Below, piece by piece: positions 28,675 to 33,484 of a stretch of DNA of 33,484 nt. Under the pieces are notes generated by a model that saw nothing but the letters and a program-made list of their open reading frames with translations, was not told where the DNA came from and made no database searches. The stretch is from the IMG/VR virus record IMGVR_UViG_3300021420_000094, positions 1 to 33,484 of that record. One strand, 5' to 3'. Numbering within the stretch: position 1 is the stretch's first letter; each line of letters starts with the position of its first letter. The translations under genes and the position numbers were made by a program. This stretch comes from a virus.

Positions 28675-30765
28675 TTGCCTTTTGTAAGCAACATGCCTGA
28701 GGAAGAGAAACAAGACCCCACTGCGGCCCCTCAAGGGGCTGTTCCACCTGTTGGTGGAGCTGGGGCAGTACGTCTATCCCCCTCTGCGGGAGTGGCATCA
28801 CTTGGTGGGGCTGCTCCATCGGGCGGCACTACAGGTGGCACTGCTGCTGGTGCGCCTCCTCCTACTGCTGGTGGCCAGTTTGGCTCCCTTAACCAATATC
28901 TTACGGCAAATCAAGGCCAAGCAGCCCCTCTAGCTCAAAAGGTTACAACAGGCATCAACAATCAATATAATAATCTCAACACGCAAGGAAATGCGGCACT
29001 TGGCGCGATTAATAATCAAATCGCTGCTGGAGCCGCACCAAATGCCACTGATGCTAATTCTATTATCGCTCAAGAAACAGCCAATCCCTCATCTTTTACA
29101 AGCACACCCGCTAATGTAACCTCTTTTCAAAATCTACTTAATGCATCTTATGGTGGCCCCACTTCCGCCGAAAGCACAAATACCTATCAGAATCAGCAAA
29201 ATGCCGTAAATAGCGCGATATCTGCCGGGCAAAATGCAGTTGGTACGGAAGCTGGCCGAGAGAATCTTCTATCACAAAATGAAACTGCCCCAACAACAGG
29301 TGTTACTGCTCTTAATAGTGCGATTTTATCTCAAGACCCCAATGCTCTGGGTTCTATAGAAAATGCTTATGCGCCTTTTAGTGGCCTTTTAAATAATTTA
29401 CAAACAGGTGCAGGAACGGCCAACACACAAATTGCACAAGAACAAGGCCAAGCTGCTCAAGCTCAACAAGCTTCTAATCAGGCTATAAATAATCAGATTA
29501 ATACATTAAATACAGGTGTAACTGGTGAACTTACAGCAGCTCAACAAGCAGCTACAACCCAGAATGCCCAGATCAAATCAGATTTAGCTGCTGGTACCCC
29601 TACTCCTGCTGATCTACAAGCTCTTGGTATGACTCCCACGCAATGGAGTTCTTTGTCAGCAGCCGATAAAGCAGCAGCTACGGCTCAGGTTGTTACGGCT
29701 GGCGGCGGTGGTGAAGCCACTGCCAGTAGTGGCACCACTACTATTGATCCTACACAGTTTTTAACGCAACAAAATCCTAATAATGCTATCACTGCTGCCA
29801 ATATTGCCACTCCCCAAGATTATGCAAATGCACAAGCATTTCAAACTTTGCTTCAAGGTATGAATACACAAGCACCAGCTACTATAATAAATCCTACCAC
29901 AGTTTCACAGGCTGGAACGGCTCCAACTAACTTAAATCAGTATAACTATCAAACAGCCCTGAATACCGCTACATCAACGAAAGCGGATGAAGTAGCTGCT
30001 GCTCAAGCTTATGTGAATGCGATACAAAGTGGTATGGACGAAAACCACGCACAACAAGTAGCGGCGGATGCTGCAAAAACTGCACAATATGAAAATAATG
30101 CTGCTGCGGCCAGTACCATAGTCGGTGCACCAACAGCGGCTCTCGCAGCCAGCGGTGTAGGTGGTGATGTCGGAAAATATGCAAATCTTATATCGCAAAC
30201 CATTGGAGCCCCTGTTCGGCAAATTGAAACGGGTGCAGTTAAACAAGGTGTCTTGGGGCAAGGAAGTGGCACCGCTGGCGGAGCGGCCAAGAGTACAGCG
30301 GCCCAATCTGCTGTTAATATGGCGGGTCTTGGAATTCCGCAAGCCGCAAATGCTATCGTAAATGCCGTAAAATGTTTCGTTAAAGATACTCTGATTGAAA
30401 TGCAAGATGGAACAGAAAAAGCCATACAGGATATAAAAATCGGAGATGAGACGCGAGGCGGAAAAGTAACCTTAACTATAGCGGGAGAAAGCAATGATCT
30501 ATATGAGTACAAAGGAATCGTAGTCGTAGGGGGACATTCTATACTGCCATCCTACACTTTTGTACGTGATGTCGGTAGAAAAATAGAGCCGACAAAAGAA
30601 CTTCCTGTTTATTGTATTTGTACTACAGAACATTCAATCTGGATAAAAGGTATTGGTTTCTCAGATGCAGTTAGTATGGCATGGTTTGATTTATATTATT
30701 TAAAAAATGAACAAAACGAAGCGCGAGAACTACTACAAGAAATAATTGGGGCACGACATGATTAA
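28675..30765 (+). CDS. Ejection-type protein with C-terminal Hint domain
   Basis: 696 aa. TTG start with AGGG seven bases upstream; the ATG at 28693 is the alternative. Residues 1-70 are Gly/Pro/Ala-rich, and 75-560 are Ala/Gln/Asn/Thr low-complexity helix, as in internal or ejected virion proteins. At C567 a Hint domain begins: C-F-V-K-D-T-L-I-E-M-Q-D-G-T, A-I-Q-D-I-K-I-G-D, V-V-G-G-H-S-I (H621), V-R-D-V-G, and C-T-T-E-H-S-I (block B, H653). The terminal His-Asn of splicing inteins is absent and the chain ends at 696. Self-cleavage before C567 is possible; splicing is not expected. Its partners are the two following proteins. Confidence 0.75.
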   Translation: MPFVSNMPEEEKQDPTAAPQGAVPPVGGAGAVRLSPSAGVASLGGAAPSGGTTGGTAAGAPPPTAGGQFGSLNQYLTANQGQAAPLAQKVTTGINNQYNNLNTQGNAALGAINNQIAAGAAPNATDANSIIAQETANPSSFTSTPANVTSFQNLLNASYGGPTSAESTNTYQNQQNAVNSAISAGQNAVGTEAGRENLLSQNETAPTTGVTALNSAILSQDPNALGSIENAYAPFSGLLNNLQTGAGTANTQIAQEQGQAAQAQQASNQAINNQINTLNTGVTGELTAAQQAATTQNAQIKSDLAAGTPTPADLQALGMTPTQWSSLSAADKAAATAQVVTAGGGGEATASSGTTTIDPTQFLTQQNPNNAITAANIATPQDYANAQAFQTLLQGMNTQAPATIINPTTVSQAGTAPTNLNQYNYQTALNTATSTKADEVAAAQAYVNAIQSGMDENHAQQVAADAAKTAQYENNAAAASTIVGAPTAALAASGVGGDVGKYANLISQTIGAPVRQIETGAVKQGVLGQGSGTAGGAAKSTAAQSAVNMAGLGIPQAANAIVNAVKCFVKDTLIEMQDGTEKAIQDIKIGDETRGGKVTLTIAGESNDLYEYKGIVVVGGHSILPSYTFVRDVGRKIEPTKELPVYCICTTEHSIWIKGIGFSDAVSMAWFDLYYLKNEQNEARELLQEIIGARHD

Positions 30766-30979
30766 TATCCCTAGACTTTTGCCACTTGTGCGAAAGGAAT
30801 TTCCAAAGGCACCGCTTTCTCAGATTCTTAAAGCGATGAATGATTTTGCTCAAGCGCATCCAAATCTTACAGATGAACAGGCAGTGCAAGCATTTCAACT
30901 AGCGATGCAAAGCGCAAAACAACAAAAACAACAGCAACCTCCATTTCAAAATCTAATTAACCAAATAGGGAGCCGCTAA
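30758..30979 (+). CDS. 73-aa Gln-rich helical protein
   Basis: ATG at 30758 overlaps the previous stop by eight bases, with GGGG eight bases upstream. The product begins MINIPRLLPLVRKEFPKAPL, has A-H-P-N-L-T-D-E-Q-A-V-Q-A-F-Q-L-A-M-Q, and ends with a Gln-rich stretch. A small helical partner of the ejection-type proteins around it. No family recognised. Confidence 0.62.
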   Translation: MINIPRLLPLVRKEFPKAPLSQILKAMNDFAQAHPNLTDEQAVQAFQLAMQSAKQQKQQQPPFQNLINQIGSR

Positions 30980-30980
30980 T

Positions 30981-32270
30981 ATGGCCGGATTATTCGATTC
31001 TTCTGATACCGAAGCACAAAATTATTTACAACAAGCACTCCAGGCCTATCAAACGGCTCCTGTTCCTACCATCGCTTCTGAAACTGTTGGTCAACTCCCG
31101 ATGGAAACAGTACAGGGAGCCGTCAATCCTGCTGCTATTCAAGTCGCTACACAAGCTCCTTCTGCCTTCAATAATATATCGCTTGATCCGGCTACAAGAG
31201 CCGCCCAAATGCAAGCCCTTCAGCAATATCAACAGATTGCTAATACACCCGGTTTAGACCCGGCTTCTAAATTAGCCCTACAGCAAGTTATAGATGCGGC
31301 AAATGTTCAATCACAAGGAGCGCAAGGAGCTATTCAGCAACAGGCGCAAGCAGAAGGCCAAGGCGGCGGAGATTTTGCCCTTACACAACGGGCTTTAGCC
31401 GCGCAAGGCGCATCTAATACTGCTGCGACACAAGGAATGCAAGCGGCAGCAATGGCCGAAGCAAATCGACAGGCTGCTTTAGGAAATATGGCTAGTATCG
31501 GTGCCACACTTAATGCTTCTGATTACGCACAGGCAGCTAATAAAGCAACGGCCCAAAATACTATAAATGCTACGAATCAAGCAGCTACAAACACAGCTAA
31601 TACTGGAAATGTAGCAAACACTATACAAACAGGGGAGTTTAATACAAACACTGCCCAAGGCGTGAACGCTGCTAATACAGCAGCAGGTCAAAATCAGGCG
31701 TATTATAATGCCGCATTGCCCCAACAACAATTCAATAATCAATTACAGAAAGCTAGCGGGATTGCAGGTGTTAGCGGTGCACAAGCAGCACTTGCACAAA
31801 CAGCTCAAGGCCAACAAAATGCAATGACGGGTTCTCTCTTAGGAGCGGCTGGTACTATTGGCGGCGCGGCTTTAGGGGGGCCAGCAGGAGCGGCTATTGG
31901 TAGTCAAGTTGCAAAACAAGTAGCTCCTTCTAATAATGCTTCGGCTGGAGAGGCAAATGTGGCACATGGCGGCGCAATCGGCTATAGTAAAGGTGGCTAT
32001 TCTTGCTATGCTGAAGGTGGAATAGCACATGATCACGCTATTTGTGCAAAATTAGGTATGCTAGTGCCCGGAAAAGCGAAAGTGGATGGCGATAGCGAAA
32101 CCAATGATACTGTACCAGCTATGTTAAGCCCCGGCGAGTTAGTTATCCCCCGATCAGTGCCCAAAGACGGAGCGAGTATGGAAGAATTTGCTCGTAATGC
32201 ACCCGTACCCGGTACAGGCAAGAAAGTTGATTTAACATCATTTACTGCAAAATACAAGAGGCCACGCTAA
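30981..32270 (+). CDS. Ejection-type protein with [12 protein letters not shown] motif
   Basis: 429 aa. Residues 1-285 are Ala/Gln/Asn-rich helix. Near 290-315 lies a glycine-zipper-like hydrophobic segment ([20 protein letters not shown]), which could enter membranes. Then [39 protein letters not shown], and V-I-P-R-S. The last motif is widespread in phage tail-end or ejected proteins. Its likely job is to help make the DNA channel through the cell envelope. TAATG overlap with the next gene. Confidence 0.72.
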   Translation: MAGLFDSSDTEAQNYLQQALQAYQTAPVPTIASETVGQLPMETVQGAVNPAAIQVATQAPSAFNNISLDPATRAAQMQALQQYQQIANTPGLDPASKLALQQVIDAANVQSQGAQGAIQQQAQAEGQGGGDFALTQRALAAQGASNTAATQGMQAAAMAEANRQAALGNMASIGATLNASDYAQAANKATAQNTINATNQAATNTANTGNVANTIQTGEFNTNTAQGVNAANTAAGQNQAYYNAALPQQQFNNQLQKASGIAGVSGAQAALAQTAQGQQNAMTGSLLGAAGTIGGAALGGPAGAAIGSQVAKQVAPSNNASAGEANVAHGGAIGYSKGGYSCYAEGGIAHDHAICAKLGMLVPGKAKVDGDSETNDTVPAMLSPGELVIPRSVPKDGASMEEFARNAPVPGTGKKVDLTSFTAKYKRPR

Positions 32271-33484
32271 TGCCCTTAAAACCCGGCACTTCAAAAGAGA
32301 CAATCAGTCATAATATTTCCGAGATGGTTAAGTCTGGTCATCCACATGACCAAGCTGTTGCTGCTGCCTTGCATAATGCTCATCCGAATGGTGGAAAGAA
32401 TATGGCCGATGGCGGAATGAGTACAGATGACCTACGAAAGTCTGACACTGGCGTTCAAGATGCCACTGTTTCTGATTTTTTAGCTCCTTATCTTCTTGGC
32501 CCTGTGGCTGGTAAAATAGGCGAAGGATTGGCTCCCGCTCTAGAGGGCTTAGGCGAAACAGGTGCAGTTACTCTGGGTAAGAATGCCCCTAAGATGGAAG
32601 AAGCTCTTGAACCCGGTGCATCTAAATTAGAAGCCTATATTCAAGGAATTCAGAAAGGCGCAAAAGGAACACCTGATGTTGAAATTTGGAATGTTAAAGG
32701 TGATCCCGACGAGATTGCTAAACTAGGTTTTGGCCCAAATCCCGGCTCCGTTCCAAAAAATGTTTTACAAGCAAAAGGGATTTTGCCACCACAAGTAGCT
32801 GTACCGGGACAGATGGCTCCCAATCCTTATGCAAAAGGTGGATTAGTCAAATCATTAGAAGCTGTTCATAATATGCCAAGTAATACAACGCCCACACCAT
32901 TTGCAAAGGGTGGCAAAGTAGAACGTTCTTCCTTAGCTTATCCAGAACCAAACGGCATGATGGCTAGAGCTATGTGTATGGGCGGATATTCTGAAGGTGG
33001 CTATCCGCATGTTACGTTCTTAGAAAATGAAAGTCCAGCAACAGTGAATAAAGTGACTCATGTAGAACATGCACCATCAACACCTGCTACTTCCACCGAA
33101 ACTGGAGAAAAAGATAATCCTAAACATATGGCAAAGGGTGGCGCGGTAGAACATGCGCCCGGCGGGGATGTTCATGTCAATAGAGAATCACATATGTCTG
33201 TACCTATAGTGTCTAAAGATACAGAGTTCCATCTAAAACGTACGCCCCAAGAAATGGCTAAGGATGATGTTGGCGATACCGTTAAAGTGGCCCTTCCGGC
33301 CACGGTTACATCCAAAGAAGGCGATATGGAACGCGTAAAGACTCATGGCGATGCAGAAGTGCAAAAAACGGGGCAACCATCCATGCCAATTATGATGAAT
33401 GAGGGCGGAAAAACTCCTCACTTCTTGGAAGGTTTGAAAAAAGGAGCTTTGCACAAAGAAATGGGTATCTCCGAGGATAAGAAA
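32270..33484 (+). CDS. Large virion protein with repeated KGG motifs, 3' end cut by window
   Basis: Open for 405 codons from the ATG at 32270 to the window edge, with no stop. N-terminus: [17 protein letters not shown], then [10 protein letters not shown], a short helical module found at the start or end of many phage proteins. The rest is mainly disordered, with repeated Gly-Gly elements: M-A-D-G-G, Y-A-K-G-G, F-A-K-G-G, Y-S-E-G-G, M-A-K-G-G and M-N-E-G-G. Near the edge is [15 protein letters not shown], another recurrent phage module. Internal or ejected protein by context. Confidence 0.65.
   Translation, partial: MPLKPGTSKETISHNISEMVKSGHPHDQAVAAALHNAHPNGGKNMADGGMSTDDLRKSDTGVQDATVSDFLAPYLLGPVAGKIGEGLAPALEGLGETGAVTLGKNAPKMEEALEPGASKLEAYIQGIQKGAKGTPDVEIWNVKGDPDEIAKLGFGPNPGSVPKNVLQAKGILPPQVAVPGQMAPNPYAKGGLVKSLEAVHNMPSNTTPTPFAKGGKVERSSLAYPEPNGMMARAMCMGGYSEGGYPHVTFLENESPATVNKVTHVEHAPSTPATSTETGEKDNPKHMAKGGAVEHAPGGDVHVNRESHMSVPIVSKDTEFHLKRTPQEMAKDDVGDTVKVALPATVTSKEGDMERVKTHGDAEVQKTGQPSMPIMMNEGGKTPHFLEGLKKGALHKEMGISEDKK

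Noticed and set aside
30009-30512. 167-codon minus-strand frame in the Hint-containing gene
   Set aside because: Antisense to a clear coding frame with Hint motifs; Cys/Ala/Ser bias is that of a shadow.
1-33484. tRNA or rRNA genes, integrase, insertion sequences
   Set aside because: I looked for cloverleaf ends (CCA, T-loop), integrase catalytic patterns and transposase frames and saw none; a covariance-model search would be decisive.

Overview
This window is part of a tailed double-stranded DNA bacteriophage genome with short-tailed (podovirus), P22-like architecture. The evidence is a recognisable large terminase, portal, scaffold and major capsid protein, followed by a gp4-like adaptor, a gp10-like tail nozzle and low-complexity ejection-type proteins, with no tape-measure, sheath or baseplate genes. 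Bacterial sigma70-type promoters (TTGACA, 17 bases, TATACT), strong AGGAGG ribosome sites and a standard code point to a bacterial host, probably Gram-negative. The host species cannot be named from the sequence. Base composition is moderately AT-rich, with a clear G+C rise in the major capsid gene.

Layout. (1) 1-4732, minus strand: a leftward, probably early, operon of 22 mostly tiny genes locked together by ATGA, TAATG or 8-base overlaps. At least ten encode paired-cysteine (zinc-ribbon-like) microproteins. Others include an Imm-5-like domain protein (cut by the window edge), a sigma region 4-like helix-turn-helix protein and a 3D-domain cell-wall protein. Two near-identical promoters drive the block, and the upstream one should give a leaderless mRNA. 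(2) 4733-5285: a divergent control region of about 550 bases with hairpins, 24-base direct repeats and nested inverted repeats, a candidate operator/origin. (3) 5286-7337, plus strand: small genes including a candidate small terminase, a one-helix membrane peptide and cysteine-rich proteins. A perfect 8+8 palindrome lies at 6738-6755. (4) 7327-11517: terminase large subunit, a small HxxxxCxxC-type protein, an HNH endonuclease and the portal. (5) 11534-18501: an unusual cassette of eleven beta-rich or fibre-like virion genes between portal and scaffold. (6) 18515-22475: a small protein, a two-helix membrane protein, scaffold, a small capsid-associated protein, major capsid, an endonuclease VII homologue, a long hairpin and a 58-aa protein. 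(7) 22493-33484: an acidic protein, a second fibre, adaptor, nozzle, a 141-aa knob/needle-type protein and four ejection-type proteins. One of these carries a C-terminal Hint (intein/hedgehog-type) domain, and the last runs off the window.

How it fits together: the leftward block probably acts on host physiology and gene control after infection. The sigma-like protein is a candidate regulator of the rightward virion operon. The rightward block builds the head (portal, scaffold, capsid), packages DNA (terminase), decorates the particle (fibre cassette) and closes and extends the head with the tail and ejection proteins. Two mobile-type nucleases sit beside the most conserved genes (terminase/portal and major capsid).
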